Source of the DNA: an uncultured Jannaschia sp.
Lineage (GTDB): Bacteria > Pseudomonadota > Alphaproteobacteria > Rhodobacterales > Rhodobacteraceae
DNA length: 64,000 nucleotides
NCBI RefSeq assembly: GCF_947494025.1
Contig: NZ_CANLTQ010000001.1
Span: 62,001 to 126,000, forward strand
Direction: 5' to 3'
Of this stretch, positions 29,949-39,569 are shown one piece after another; positions within the stretch are counted from its first letter, which is position 1, and every line of letters starts with the position of its first letter. Both the position numbers and the translations under genes were made by a program. The notes beneath the pieces are model-generated. The model worked only from the letters and a program-made list of their open reading frames with translations, was not told the DNA's origin and did no database searches.

Positions 29949-31721
29949 TCACCCCTGCGGCAGCTTCCGCAGGCCGAGCTCGCCCAGCTGCCCGGCCAAG
30001 GGCTCCGACGGCGCGCCCATCATCAGGTCCTCGGCGCGCTGGTTCATCGGGAACAGGATCACCTCGCGGATGTTCGCCTCGTCCGCCAGCAGCATCACGA
30101 TCCGGTCGATGCCGGCCGCGCAGCCTCCGTGCGGCGGGGCGCCGTACTGGAACGCCCGGACCATGCCGCCGAAGCGGCGGCACACCTCGTCCTCGTCGTA
30201 GCCCGCCAGACCGAACGCCTTGAACATGATCTCCGGCTTGTGGTTCCGGATCGCGCCGGAGACCAGCTCGTAGCCGTTGCAGGCGAGATCGTACTGGAAG
30301 CCCTTCACGTCGAGCGGATCGCTCTCCAGCGCCGCCAGCCCGCCCTGCGGCATGGAGAACGGATTGTGAGAGAAGTCGATCCGGCCCTCGTCGTCGCGCT
30401 CGTACATCGGGAAGTCGACGATCCAGGCGAACGCGAAGCGGTCCTTGTCGGTCAGGCCCAGCTCCTCGCCGATGACGGTCCGCGCCCGTCCGGCCACCGG
30501 CTCGAAATCGGACGCCCGCCCGCCGAGGAAGAACGCCGCGTCGCCGACGCCGAGGCCGAGCTGCCGCCGGATCGCCTCGGTCCGCTCGGGACCGATGTTC
30601 TTGGCCAGCGGCCCGGCGGCTTCGATTCCGTCCGCGCCCTCGCGCCAGAAGATGTACCCCATCCCCGGCAGCCCCTGCTCCTGCGCGAACTTGTTCATCC
30701 GGTCGCAGAACTTCCGGCTGCCGCCCGTGGGCGCGGGGATGGCGCGGATCTCGGTGCCGTCCTGCTCCAGAAGCGACGCGAAGATCGCGAAGCCCGAGCC
30801 GCGGAAATGCTCCGAGACGTCCTGCATCCGGATCGGGTTGCGCAGGTCCGGCTTGTCGGTCCCGTACCAGAGCGCCGCGTCCGCGTAGGAGATCTGCGGC
30901 CAGTCCGCGTCCACCCGGCGCCCGCCGCCGAACTCCTCGAAGAGCCCCGCGATCACCGGCTGGATCATGTCGAACACGTCCGCCTGCGTGACGAAGCTCA
31001 TCTCCATGTCGAGCTGGTAGAAATCCGTCGGGCTGCGGTCGGCGCGCGGATCCTCGTCGCGGAAGCAGGGCGCGATCTGGAAATACTTGTCGAAGCCCGA
31101 CACCATCAGAAGCTGCTTGAACTGCTGCGGCGCCTGCGGCAGCGCGTAGACCTTGCCCGGATGCAGGCGGGAGGGCACGATGAAGTCCCGCGCGCCCTCG
31201 GGGCTCGAGGCGGTGATGATCGGCGTCTGGAACTCGTTGAACCCGCTGTCCCACATCCGCTGCCGGATGGAGCGCACGACGTTCGAGCGCAGCACCATGT
31301 TGCGCTGCATCGCCTCGCGCCGGAGGTCGAGGAACCGGTAGCGCAGGCGCGTCTCCTCGGGATATTCCTGATCGCCGAACACCATTAGCGGCAGCTCGCT
31401 CGCCGCGCCCAGCACCTCGATGTCGCGCACGAAGACCTCGACCTCGCCGGTGGGGATCCTGGGGTTCACGAGCTCGGGGGCGCGCGCCTTCACCTCGCCG
31501 TCGATGCGGATGCACCACTCGGCGCGCACGCGCTCCACCTGCGCGAAGACCGGCGAGTCGGGGTCGGCCAGCACCTGCGTCATCCCGTAATGGTCGCGCA
31601 GGTCGATGAACAGGATGCCCCCGTGGTCGCGGATGCGGTGGACCCAACCGGCCAGGCGGACGGTCTCGCCCACATCCGCCTTCGACAGACCGGCGCAGGT
31701 ATGGGTGCGATAGGCGTGCAT
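29949..31721 (-). CDS. aspS: Aspartyl-tRNA synthetase
   Basis: A 590-residue class II synthetase of the bacterial AspRS type, which charges tRNA-Asp (or both tRNA-Asp and tRNA-Asn in non-discriminating forms). The N-terminal anticodon-binding OB fold (residues about 15-110) is followed by motif 1 near [16 protein letters not shown], motif 2 in [16 protein letters not shown], the bacterial GAD insertion in the middle, and motif 3 in [13 protein letters not shown]. The presence of gatCA in the same window is compatible with a non-discriminating enzyme in organisms lacking AsnRS, but this cannot be decided here. Start 31721 matches family N-termini (MHAYRTHTC). Confidence 0.95.
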   Translation of the reverse strand: MHAYRTHTCAGLSKADVGETVRLAGWVHRIRDHGGILFIDLRDHYGMTQVLADPDSPVFAQVERVRAEWCIRIDGEVKARAPELVNPRIPTGEVEVFVRDIEVLGAASELPLMVFGDQEYPEETRLRYRFLDLRREAMQRNMVLRSNVVRSIRQRMWDSGFNEFQTPIITASSPEGARDFIVPSRLHPGKVYALPQAPQQFKQLLMVSGFDKYFQIAPCFRDEDPRADRSPTDFYQLDMEMSFVTQADVFDMIQPVIAGLFEEFGGGRRVDADWPQISYADAALWYGTDKPDLRNPIRMQDVSEHFRGSGFAIFASLLEQDGTEIRAIPAPTGGSRKFCDRMNKFAQEQGLPGMGYIFWREGADGIEAAGPLAKNIGPERTEAIRRQLGLGVGDAAFFLGGRASDFEPVAGRARTVIGEELGLTDKDRFAFAWIVDFPMYERDDEGRIDFSHNPFSMPQGGLAALESDPLDVKGFQYDLACNGYELVSGAIRNHKPEIMFKAFGLAGYDEDEVCRRFGGMVRAFQYGAPPHGGCAAGIDRIVMLLADEANIREVILFPMNQRAEDLMMGAPSEPLAGQLGELGLRKLPQG

Positions 31722-31902
31722 AGGGGGCTCTCCGGGCGTCAAATCGGGCGTCGGTCCTATGCGCACACCGCCCGGAGGCGTGTCAACCGCGGCTCCGGGC
31801 GGCACGGCCCGATAACGTACCGTTAACCCTTTTGACTTGCATCGCGCGGGGCGCCTGCGGTTTCCTGTCGCCGCAACGCGAACGAAGCAGGCAGGCCGGA
31901 AG

Positions 31903-33135
31903 ATGTGGCGGTCGATTGTTCTGACGATGTTGAGGGGCCTGATCGTCAAGGGCGAACTCACGGCGATCCTGCCGGACGGGACGACGCACCGTTTCGGCAC
32001 CGGCGCCGGCGGCCCGGACGTCACCCTCCGCCTGACCGACGCGCGCTATCTGCGCCGTCTCGTGCAGGATCCGGAGCTCGCGCTGGGCGAGGCCTACATG
32101 GACGGCGCGCTCCGCGTCGAGGCGGGCGACCTGCGCGACATGCTCACCCTCTTCGCGATCAATGGCGGGCGCGGCCGGATGCCCCCGGCGGTCGCGGCGG
32201 GCTTCCGCGCCCGCTTCCTCCTCCGCCGCTGGATGCAGGCGAACGACCCCCGCACGTCGCGCCGGAACGTCGCGCATCACTACGATCTGGGGGACGACTT
32301 CTACGCGCTGTTCCTCGACGCGGACCGGCAATATTCCTGCGCTTACTTCGCCGATCCCGCCATGCTTCTGGAGGAGGCGCAGGACGCCAAGAAGGCGCAT
32401 ATCGCGGCCAAGCTGCGGATCGAACCGGGGATGCGCGTGCTCGACATCGGCTGCGGCTGGGGCGGCATGGCGCTGACCCTCGCGCGCGATCACGGCGCCC
32501 GCGTCACCGGCGTCACCCTGTCGGAGAACCAGCACGCCACCGCCACCGCCCGCGCGCGAGACGCCGGGCTCGCGGACCGCATCGACATCCGCCTGCAGGA
32601 TTACCGCGACCTCGCCGGCCCCTTCGACCGGATCGTCTCGGTCGGCATGCTGGAGCATGTCGGCGTGCCGCAATACCCGACCTACTTCTCCAAGGTCGCG
32701 GACCTGCTCGCCCCCGACGGCGTGGCGCTCATCCACACGATCGGCCGCTGCGCCCCGCCGACGACGACCTCGGGCTGGCTCGCCAAGTACATCTTCCCCG
32801 GCGGCTACACCCCCTCGCTGTCGGAGCTTCTGACCCCGCTCGAGCGCACCGACCTCTGGCAGGACGACATCGAGGTCTGGCGCGGGCATTACGCCGAGAC
32901 GCTGCGCCGCTGGCAGGCGCGGTTCGAGGCCAACATCGCGACCGTCCAGGCGATGTACGACGACCGCTTCGTCCGGATGTGGCGCTACTACCTCGTCGCC
33001 GCCGAGGTCGGCTTCGACGCCCACCGCCACGTCGTCTATCAGCTGCAGCTTTCCAAGACGCGCGACGCGGTGCCGAACACCCGCGACTACCTCTACGCGC
33101 CCGGCGCGCGGAGGATGCGGCGCGCCGCCGAGTAG
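31903..33135 (+). CDS. cfa: Cyclopropane-fatty-acyl-phospholipid synthase family protein
   Basis: A 410-residue SAM-dependent enzyme that methylenates unsaturated acyl chains of membrane lipids. The N-terminal lipid-binding region precedes [18 protein letters not shown], the SAM-binding motif [12 protein letters not shown] near residue 183, [17 protein letters not shown] near residue 246, and the C-terminal [21 protein letters not shown]. The start 31903 (MWRSIV) has only a weak GGAAG site; a longer frame from 31837 is less likely. Transcribed divergently from aspS. Confidence 0.9.
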   Translation: MWRSIVLTMLRGLIVKGELTAILPDGTTHRFGTGAGGPDVTLRLTDARYLRRLVQDPELALGEAYMDGALRVEAGDLRDMLTLFAINGGRGRMPPAVAAGFRARFLLRRWMQANDPRTSRRNVAHHYDLGDDFYALFLDADRQYSCAYFADPAMLLEEAQDAKKAHIAAKLRIEPGMRVLDIGCGWGGMALTLARDHGARVTGVTLSENQHATATARARDAGLADRIDIRLQDYRDLAGPFDRIVSVGMLEHVGVPQYPTYFSKVADLLAPDGVALIHTIGRCAPPTTTSGWLAKYIFPGGYTPSLSELLTPLERTDLWQDDIEVWRGHYAETLRRWQARFEANIATVQAMYDDRFVRMWRYYLVAAEVGFDAHRHVVYQLQLSKTRDAVPNTRDYLYAPGARRMRRAAE

Positions 33136-33155
33136 CCGCGCGCCGCATCCCGCCC

Positions 33156-33373
33156 TCAGAAGGAGATGTAGTCCATCGGCTCGACGCCGCGCCCGTCGAA
33201 TCCGTCGAGACGGATCCCGTTGTCGCCGAACTCGATGACCGTATCCTCGCCGTCGCGGATGTTCAAAACCGCCCCCACGACTCCCGCGCCCGGTCGGACG
33301 TCACGTCGTACCGCCCCGGACGGTCCCAGTCGAAGACCGTGTGGCCGTCGGCAATCATCTTGAATGCGGGCAT
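33156..33373 (-). pseudogene. Frameshifted small protein with RTX-type C-terminal motif
   Basis: The frame starting at 33373 (GGGGAGG before ATG) encodes [20 protein letters not shown] and stops at about 33263 after 36 residues. The next frame continues without it as [19 protein letters not shown] and ends [11 protein letters not shown], the DxDTVIxFG... pattern found at the ends of RTX/hemolysin-type calcium-binding proteins. The shift falls at a run of five C (33272-33276 on the plus strand). One extra base in that run would restore a single 72-codon ORF. This is either a recent mutation, a sequencing error, or a slippage-controlled gene. Confidence 0.6.
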
Positions 33374-33644
33374 GGGCTGCCTCCCCTTCAAACAGGGTCC
33401 TGAACGTCGAAGCGCGCGATGGTCAGGACCGTTCGCACAAACGCCCCCCGGCTCCGGCCGGGACGGTGCCGGGACGATAGCACGAGACCGGCCGTCGCCC
33501 GAACGAATACGCGCCCGGGACATGTCGGAAGCGCGGACGACGGGAACCCCGCAACCTCCGAGGAGGTCCGCCGCCCCGGCTTGCGCCCGTCCGGCCCCCG
33601 CCCTAAACGGCGGTCGTTTGCCAGAACATACGGGGAGCCGACCG

Positions 33645-36600
33645 ATGCCCAAACGGACCGACATCCGGTCGATCATGATCATCGGCGCGGGCCCCATCGT
33701 GATCGGGCAGGCCTGCGAGTTCGACTATTCCGGCGCCCAGGCCTGCAAGGCACTGCGCGAGGAGGGCTACCGCGTCATCCTGGTGAACTCGAACCCGGCG
33801 ACGATCATGACCGATCCGGGCCTCGCCGACGCGACCTATATCGAGCCGATCACCCCCGACGTGGTGGCGAAGATCATCGCCAAGGAGAAACCCGACGCGC
33901 TGCTGCCGACGATGGGGGGCCAGACGGGGCTCAACACCGCGCTCGCCCTCGACGAGATGGGCGTGCTGGCCGAGCACGGGGTGGAGCTGATCGGCGCGAG
34001 GCGCGAAGCCATCGAGATGGCCGAGGACCGCAAGCTCTTCCGCGAGGCGATGGACCGGCTCGGCATCGAGAATCCGAAGGCCACCATCGTCGCCGCCCCG
34101 AAGAAGGCCGACGGCCGCTTCGACATCCGCGCGGGCCTGGCCGAGGCGATGGACGCCATCGAGTTCGTCGGCCTGCCCGCGATCATCCGGCCCGCCTTCA
34201 CGCTGGGCGGCACCGGCGGCGGCGTGGCCTACAACCGCGCCGATTACGAGCGGATCTGCCGCTCCGGCCTCGAAGCCTCGCCGATGGCGCAGATCCTCGT
34301 CGACGAGAGCCTGCTCGGCTGGAAGGAATACGAGATGGAGGTCGTGCGCGACCGCGCCGACAACGCCATCATCGTCTGCGCCATCGAGAACGTGGACCCG
34401 ATGGGCGTCCATACCGGCGACTCGATCACCGTGGCCCCGGCGCTGACGCTGACGGACCGCGAATACCAGCAGATGCGGACCCATTCGATCGACGTCCTGC
34501 GCGAGATCGGCGTGGAGACGGGCGGCTCCAACGTGCAATGGGCCGTGAACCCCGCCGACGGCCGCATGGTCGTGATCGAGATGAACCCCCGCGTGAGCCG
34601 CTCCTCCGCGCTCGCCTCCAAGGCGACCGGCTTCCCGATCGCCAAGATCGCCGCCAAGCTCGCCGTGGGCTACACGCTGGACGAGCTCGACAACGACATC
34701 ACCCGCGTCACCCCCGCCTCGTTCGAGCCGACGATCGACTACATCGTCACCAAGATCCCGCGCTTCGCCTTCGAGAAGTTCCCCGGCGCCGAGCCGCTCC
34801 TGACCACCGCGATGAAATCCGTGGGCGAGGTCATGGCCATCGGCCGCACCTTCCACGAATCGATGCAGAAGGCGCTGGCCTCGCTCGAGACCGGCCTCAC
34901 CGGCTTCGACGAGATCGACCTGCCCGACGACCCGGCCGCGATCAAGGCGGCGCTGGGCCGGCAGACGCCCGACCGGATCCGCGTGATCGCGCAGGCCATG
35001 CGGCAGGGCCTTTCCGACGTCGACATCAACGCCGTCACCCATTTCGACCCGTGGTTCCTCGCCCGCATCCGCGAGATCGTGGAGATCGAGGCCGAGGTGC
35101 GCCAGGGCGGCCTGCCCGTGACCGAGGCCGGGCTGCGCCGCCTCAAGACCTACGGCTTCACCGACGCCCGCCTGGCCAGGCTGACGGGCCGGAGCGAGGA
35201 CAACGTGCGCCGCGCCCGCCAGAACCTCGGCGTGGTCGCGCAGTTCAAGCGCATCGACACCTGCGCCGCCGAGTTCGAGGCGCAGACCCCCTACATGTAC
35301 TCCACCTACGAGACCCCGGTCATGGACGAGGCGGAGTGCGAATCCCGCCCGACCGACGCGAAGAAGGTCGTGATCCTCGGCGGCGGCCCGAACCGGATCG
35401 GCCAGGGGATCGAGTTCGACTATTGCTGCTGCCACGCCTGCTTCGCGCTGTCGGAGCAGGGCTACGAGACCATCATGGTCAACTGCAACCCGGAGACGGT
35501 CTCCACCGACTACGACACCTCCGACCGCCTCTACTTCGAGCCGCTCACCTTCGAGCACGTGATGGAGATCCTCCGCGTCGAGCGGGAGAACGGCACGCTC
35601 CACGGCGTGATCGTCCAGTTCGGCGGCCAGACCCCGCTGAAGCTCGCCAACGCCCTCCACGACGCCGGCATCCCGATCCTCGGCACCACCCCCGACGCCA
35701 TCGACCTGGCCGAGGACCGGGAGCGGTTCGCCGCCCTGGTCCGCCAGCTCGGCCTGAAGCAGCCCGCCAACGCCATCGCCCGGTCCGACGCCGAGGCGCG
35801 GTTGCGCGCGGAGGAGCTGGGCTACCCCCTCGTGATCCGCCCCTCCTACGTGCTGGGCGGCCGCGCGATGGAGATCGTGCGCGACGCGGGCCAGCTCGAG
35901 CGCTACATCCGCGACGCCGTGATCGTCTCCCCCGGCAGTCCCGTCCTGCTCGACGGCTACCTGTCCGGCGCGATCGAGGTCGATGTGGACGCGCTCTCCG
36001 ACGGGGAGCAGGTCCACGTCGCCGGCATCATGCAGCATATCGAGGAGGCCGGCGTCCATTCCGGCGACAGCGCCTGCTGCCTGCCGCCGCACACCCTGTC
36101 GCGCGACACCATCGCCACCATCCGCGAGCAGACCGGGGCGCTGGCCCGCGCGCTGCGCGTCGTCGGCCTGATGAACGTGCAGTTCGCCGTGAAGGAGGAG
36201 GAGGTCTACCTGATCGAGGTGAACCCCCGCGCCTCCCGCACCGTGCCCTTCGTGGCCAAGGCCGTGGACAGCGCCATCGCCTCGATCGCCGCGCGGCTCA
36301 TGGCGGGCGAGAAACTCTCCGCCTTCCCGCTCCGCGACCCCTATCCCGGCGACGCCAATCCCGACCACGTGCCGATCGGCGACCTGATGACGCTGGCCCA
36401 CCCCGACACGCCCTGGTTCTCGGTGAAGGAGGCGGTGCTGCCCTTCGCCCGCTTCCCCGGCGTCGACACGCTGCTCGGCCCGGAGATGCGCTCCACGGGG
36501 GAGGTCATGGGCTGGGACCGCTCCTTCGCCCGCGCCTTCCTCAAGGCGCAGATGGGCGCGGGCGTCGTCCTGCCCGAGGGCGGCACGGTCTTCCTGTCGA

Positions 36601-36965
36601 TCAAGGACGCCGACAAGGTGCCGCAACTGGTGGAGACGGCGGGCCTCCTCATCGACATGGGCTTCACCATCCTCGCGACCTCCGGCACGGCGGAGTTCCT
36701 CGCCCGCTTCGGCATCGATACGCGGCACGTGAACAAGGCCTACGAGGGCGGCCGCACCATCGTCGACGTGATGAAGGACGGCGAGATCGCGCTGGTGATG
36801 AACACCACCGAGGGCGCCCAGGCCGTCGAGGATTCCCGCTCCATGCGCAACGTCGCGCTGATGGACCGGATCCCGTATTACACGACGCTGGCCGGATCGC
36901 ACGCGGCGGCGCTGGCGATGCAGGCGCGGGACGAGGGGGCGGTGGAGGTGAGGTCGCTGCAGTAG
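33645..36965 (+). CDS. carB: Carbamoyl-phosphate synthase large subunit
   Basis: A 1106-residue CarB that makes carbamoyl phosphate for arginine and pyrimidines using ammonia from CarA. Two homologous ATP-grasp halves are visible: the first begins [21 protein letters not shown] near residue 11 and has [12 protein letters not shown] near residue 180; the second begins [21 protein letters not shown] near residue 578 and has [14 protein letters not shown] near residue 735. The C-terminal allosteric MGS-like domain follows about residue 970. GGGGAG lies eight bases before the ATG. An open frame extends far upstream through cfa but is a high-GC artefact. No carA is adjacent. Confidence 0.97.
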   Translation: MPKRTDIRSIMIIGAGPIVIGQACEFDYSGAQACKALREEGYRVILVNSNPATIMTDPGLADATYIEPITPDVVAKIIAKEKPDALLPTMGGQTGLNTALALDEMGVLAEHGVELIGARREAIEMAEDRKLFREAMDRLGIENPKATIVAAPKKADGRFDIRAGLAEAMDAIEFVGLPAIIRPAFTLGGTGGGVAYNRADYERICRSGLEASPMAQILVDESLLGWKEYEMEVVRDRADNAIIVCAIENVDPMGVHTGDSITVAPALTLTDREYQQMRTHSIDVLREIGVETGGSNVQWAVNPADGRMVVIEMNPRVSRSSALASKATGFPIAKIAAKLAVGYTLDELDNDITRVTPASFEPTIDYIVTKIPRFAFEKFPGAEPLLTTAMKSVGEVMAIGRTFHESMQKALASLETGLTGFDEIDLPDDPAAIKAALGRQTPDRIRVIAQAMRQGLSDVDINAVTHFDPWFLARIREIVEIEAEVRQGGLPVTEAGLRRLKTYGFTDARLARLTGRSEDNVRRARQNLGVVAQFKRIDTCAAEFEAQTPYMYSTYETPVMDEAECESRPTDAKKVVILGGGPNRIGQGIEFDYCCCHACFALSEQGYETIMVNCNPETVSTDYDTSDRLYFEPLTFEHVMEILRVERENGTLHGVIVQFGGQTPLKLANALHDAGIPILGTTPDAIDLAEDRERFAALVRQLGLKQPANAIARSDAEARLRAEELGYPLVIRPSYVLGGRAMEIVRDAGQLERYIRDAVIVSPGSPVLLDGYLSGAIEVDVDALSDGEQVHVAGIMQHIEEAGVHSGDSACCLPPHTLSRDTIATIREQTGALARALRVVGLMNVQFAVKEEEVYLIEVNPRASRTVPFVAKAVDSAIASIAARLMAGEKLSAFPLRDPYPGDANPDHVPIGDLMTLAHPDTPWFSVKEAVLPFARFPGVDTLLGPEMRSTGEVMGWDRSFARAFLKAQMGAGVVLPEGGTVFLSIKDADKVPQLVETAGLLIDMGFTILATSGTAEFLARFGIDTRHVNKAYEGGRTIVDVMKDGEIALVMNTTEGAQAVEDSRSMRNVALMDRIPYYTTLAGSHAAALAMQARDEGAVEVRSLQ

Positions 36966-37038
36966 GGAGTGCAAGTATCGCCTCCGATGCGACCAATTCC
37001 TCCTCGATCTTGCCCAGAAGGAGGATCATATATCGGCC

Positions 37039-38280
37039 ATGACTATCGACGTGAAACCCGCCATTCTTGTTTGGACACGGGAGACTGCTGGTCTCTCCGT
37101 GGAGGATGCTGCGTCAAAGATTGGCTTGACCACAAGCGCAAAGAGTTCTGCTGCTGAGAAACTCGAAGCGATGGAACGCGGCGAGAAACAACCGACACGC
37201 GGCCAATTAAACAGCATGGCGAAAGTTTACCGCCGCCCATTGCTGACTTTCTACCTTCAAGAGCCGCCGCGCGTAGGACCGTATGGCACAGACTTCCGGC
37301 AAACCCCGGAGAAACGCGGGGCAAAAGCTAATGGCTTGCTGAACGCGCTTCTTCGAGACGTCCGCGCTCGTCAGGAAACCGTGCGAGACATCCTCGAAGA
37401 GGAAGATGACTATAGGCAGTTAGCCTTCGTCGGTTCAGTAAGGATCGAACAGGGCGTGGCAAATGCCGTTCATGCCATCTCTACGACTTTAGGCTTCGAT
37501 CCGACTGCGATTCGGACTGGAAACGCCGATGCGCTCTTCAAGCGGCTCCGAGCGGCAGCAGAAGAAGCTGGTGTTTTTGTGCTGGTCCTAGGCGATCTTG
37601 GAAATCACCATTCCACTGTTGATGCAAGCGTCTTCCGCGGCTTTGCTATCGCTGACGACGTCGCTCCGTTCGTCGTCATTAACGCCAAGGACGCCAAACC
37701 GGCTCGATCATTCACGTTGATCCATGAGCTTGCTCACGTCTTTCTTGGACAGACAGGAGTAAGTGGTACAGTGACTACCGGAGATCCGACCACCCATACA
37801 GCGCGGATCGAACGTTTCTGCAACGATGTCGCTGGAGAGTTACTTCTACCGGGCGACGGCTTTCGAGCGATGAGCGCCGACTTCTCGGCGGATGACGCCT
37901 CGGCCGCTCAGATTGCAATTGAAGCGATTGCAGCCCGGTGGTCGGTTAGCGAACCTATGGTAGCTTACCGACTTCACCGGATAGGACGCGTAACTTCTGA
38001 CGTATATGACGAACTCCGCGCGATCTATCATGTACGCTGGCAGACCAAAGTAGCAAAGGACAACGAAGGCGAGCGGGAGATCAACCAGCACGTTGTGAAG
38101 CAATCTTATCTAGGGAATGCACTTCTCGGACTCGTGCATCGGTATGTACGTGACCATACACTATCGCACACAAAGGCTGCTGCCTTGCTAGGCTCACGTC
38201 CAGCATCCGTCGAGCCGCTCTTGCGGCACTTCGAATCTAATAGAGGCAGATTTGTGGCGGCTAATAGGGCTGCCGTGTAG
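37039..38280 (+). CDS. XRE-HTH / ImmA-IrrE family zinc metallopeptidase
   Basis: A 413-residue two-part protein. Residues about 8-70 form an XRE-like helix-turn-helix region (VEDAASKIGLTT, LEAMERGEKQPTRGQLNSMAKVY), followed by FYLQEPP, the usual linker in this class. The peptidase domain has FTLIHELAHVFLG with zinc ligands H229 and H233 and catalytic E230, then IERFCNDVAGELLLP containing the third ligand region. Such proteins cleave repressors or antitoxins and can regulate their own operons. Base composition drops sharply compared with carB, with many AT-ending codons, indicating horizontal acquisition. The stop TAG shares its G with the next gene's GTG start. Confidence 0.88.
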   Translation: MTIDVKPAILVWTRETAGLSVEDAASKIGLTTSAKSSAAEKLEAMERGEKQPTRGQLNSMAKVYRRPLLTFYLQEPPRVGPYGTDFRQTPEKRGAKANGLLNALLRDVRARQETVRDILEEEDDYRQLAFVGSVRIEQGVANAVHAISTTLGFDPTAIRTGNADALFKRLRAAAEEAGVFVLVLGDLGNHHSTVDASVFRGFAIADDVAPFVVINAKDAKPARSFTLIHELAHVFLGQTGVSGTVTTGDPTTHTARIERFCNDVAGELLLPGDGFRAMSADFSADDASAAQIAIEAIAARWSVSEPMVAYRLHRIGRVTSDVYDELRAIYHVRWQTKVAKDNEGEREINQHVVKQSYLGNALLGLVHRYVRDHTLSHTKAAALLGSRPASVEPLLRHFESNRGRFVAANRAAV

Positions 38281-38777
38281 TGTATCTAATTGATGCAAAC
38301 GTCCTGATTAGTGCAGACGCTCATTTCTACCCCTTAAATCGTATTCCTCAATTCTGGGACTGGCTGATCGATCAAGGGGCGCTCGGAAACGTAAAGATCC
38401 CAGCAGAAATACACGATGAGGTCTCCAGCGGAAAAGGTGCACTTGCCGCTTGGACGAGAGAAGGCGAGGTCAAGAAAGCCCTACTATTAGAGGAGACGCT
38501 CGATCCCGCGCTCGTGAGGCATTGCCTACAAGTTGGCTATCAATCAACAGATCCTAGGTTTACTGACCGTGAACTACAAAAGATTGGCAGAGACGCATTT
38601 TTAGTTGCCTACGGCCTCGCCGGTCCTAACCGAGTAATAGTGACACGAGAGGTATCGAAGCGCACTAAACGGCTGGGTGCGTCAAAGCTACCTGATGCGT
38701 GCGACGATTGCGGAGTTAGGTGGACGTCGGACTTCGAGATGTATCGGATTTTAAATTTTAACTTGAGCGGTCGATAA
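38280..38777 (+). CDS. DUF4411 family PIN-like domain protein
   Basis: A 165-residue protein beginning MYLIDANVLISADAHFYP, the DUF4411/PIN-like N-terminus with the first catalytic-type Asp (D5). Further acidic residues (IHDEVSSG around residue 45, FTDRELQKIGRDAFLVAYGL around residue 97, and D near the C-terminus) fit a PIN nuclease site. It probably acts as a ribonuclease toxin or effector controlled by the upstream HTH-protease. GTG start overlaps the upstream stop by one base (TAGTG), so translation is coupled. The gene is AT-rich like its partner. DUF4411 genes are often found next to ImmA-type genes; the activity here is inferred. Confidence 0.83.
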   Translation: MYLIDANVLISADAHFYPLNRIPQFWDWLIDQGALGNVKIPAEIHDEVSSGKGALAAWTREGEVKKALLLEETLDPALVRHCLQVGYQSTDPRFTDRELQKIGRDAFLVAYGLAGPNRVIVTREVSKRTKRLGASKLPDACDDCGVRWTSDFEMYRILNFNLSGR

Positions 38778-38845
38778 CTCGGTCGTTTAATTAGTAAGTC
38801 CCTATGGTTTAGATTGTACCCGCTCCTCGTTGCCTCAAAGCAAGC

Positions 38846-38914
38846 GTAGGGTGGGTGAAACCCACCGCTTTGTCAGCAGCCAGCCGCGCAACGGTGGGTT
38901 TACACCCACCCTAC
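38846..38914. repeat. 69-bp palindromic repeat element (REP-like) downstream of the island
   Basis: GTAGGGTGGGTGAAACCCAC starts at 38846 and is mirrored by GTGGGTTTACACCCACCCTA ending one base before 38914. The arms are about 22 bases each with a 24-base loop, and each arm is itself partly self-complementary. The form resembles widespread GTAGGGTGGG-type REP elements of many bacterial genomes. It marks the right edge of the AT-rich block. Confidence 0.8.
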
Positions 38915-38978
38915 TTCACCGGACCGCCCCCGTAGGCGTCCTCTCGCCAAACCGACGCGGGATCGAACCCTGCCCGCC

Positions 38979-39365
38979 CTACCTCTTCGACCGCTCGTAC
39001 ATCACGTTGATCACCGAGGCGTCGGGCTTGCGGCTGTCCATCCAGGCCTCGCGGTATTCCTCGGCGAGGTCGTTGCCCTCGATCAGCCCGCCGAGCCGCG
39101 CATGGACGAAGGCGCGCAGGATGTCGTTGATCCGACCGCCCACGTTCGGGCCCATGGAGCGCAGCATCCGCATCACGTCGCGGTCGATGCGCGCCGTGAC
39201 GTGCTCGCGCTCGGGCCGGCGGCTCTCCCAGATCTCCTGCCATTCGGGCGGGATGCGCCCGGCCCGCGCGACCTGCATGTGCATGTCCCATTCGAAGCGC
39301 CGCATCGCCCCGATCATGTCGTTGACATGGCCCTTCTGCGTTTTGCTCAGCTTCTCGCCCGCCAT
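38979..39365 (-). CDS. BrnA-like ribbon-helix-helix antitoxin family protein (no toxin partner)
   Basis: A 128-residue protein. Residues about 55-92 (HVTARIDRDVMRMLRSMGPNVGG, INDILRAFV) match the BrnA-type ribbon-helix-helix DNA-binding core. The N-terminal part is a predicted helix-rich dimerisation region and the tail is acidic-basic. AGGAGAG lies eight bases before the ATG. BrnA normally neutralises the BrnT RNase and autoregulates, but no BrnT-like ORF is adjacent on either side, so this is an orphan regulator or a relic. Three 11-bp direct repeats in its promoter region (39449-39481) may be its operator. Confidence 0.75.
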   Translation of the reverse strand: MAGEKLSKTQKGHVNDMIGAMRRFEWDMHMQVARAGRIPPEWQEIWESRRPEREHVTARIDRDVMRMLRSMGPNVGGRINDILRAFVHARLGGLIEGNDLAEEYREAWMDSRKPDASVINVMYERSKR

Positions 39366-39448
39366 CGCCGCTCTCCTGTCGCGATCCCTCGATTTCGGGC
39401 GACGCTCGGGCGGAGCGGTGAACGCAAGGTTAACGCGAAGCTGTGCCA

Positions 39449-39481
39449 CAGCCGTAACACAGCCATAACACGGCCGTAACA
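39449..39481. promoter_or_regulatory. Three tandem 11-bp direct repeats, candidate operator
   Basis: CAGCCGTAACA, CAGCCATAACA and CGGCCGTAACA follow each other without gaps at 39449, 39460 and 39471. Eleven bases is one helical turn, so all copies face the same side. The site lies between the divergent BrnA-like and sulfotransferase-like genes, 84 bases before the former's ATG. Binding by the BrnA-like protein is inferred. Confidence 0.6.
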
Positions 39482-39569
39482 CACCCGCCCCACGCCCCGA
39501 ATGCGGTTGACACGGGGCCCCGCGCGCCCTCCGGTGCCGCCCGGAAAACATGGGCAGAGGGAGACCGGG

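Noticed and set aside
16310-30895. Avoidance of AGATCT as evidence for BglII-like specificity
   Set aside because: AGATCT is present at 16310, 18523 and 30890 among others, so no avoidance can be claimed; the specificity is unknown.
31905-33644. Open frame running without a stop from inside cfa into carB, as if carB had a 580-residue N-terminal extension
   Set aside because: The stretch is out of frame with the well-supported cfa gene, has Arg/Pro-rich shadow composition, and carB has its own ribosome site and a canonical N-terminus at 33645.
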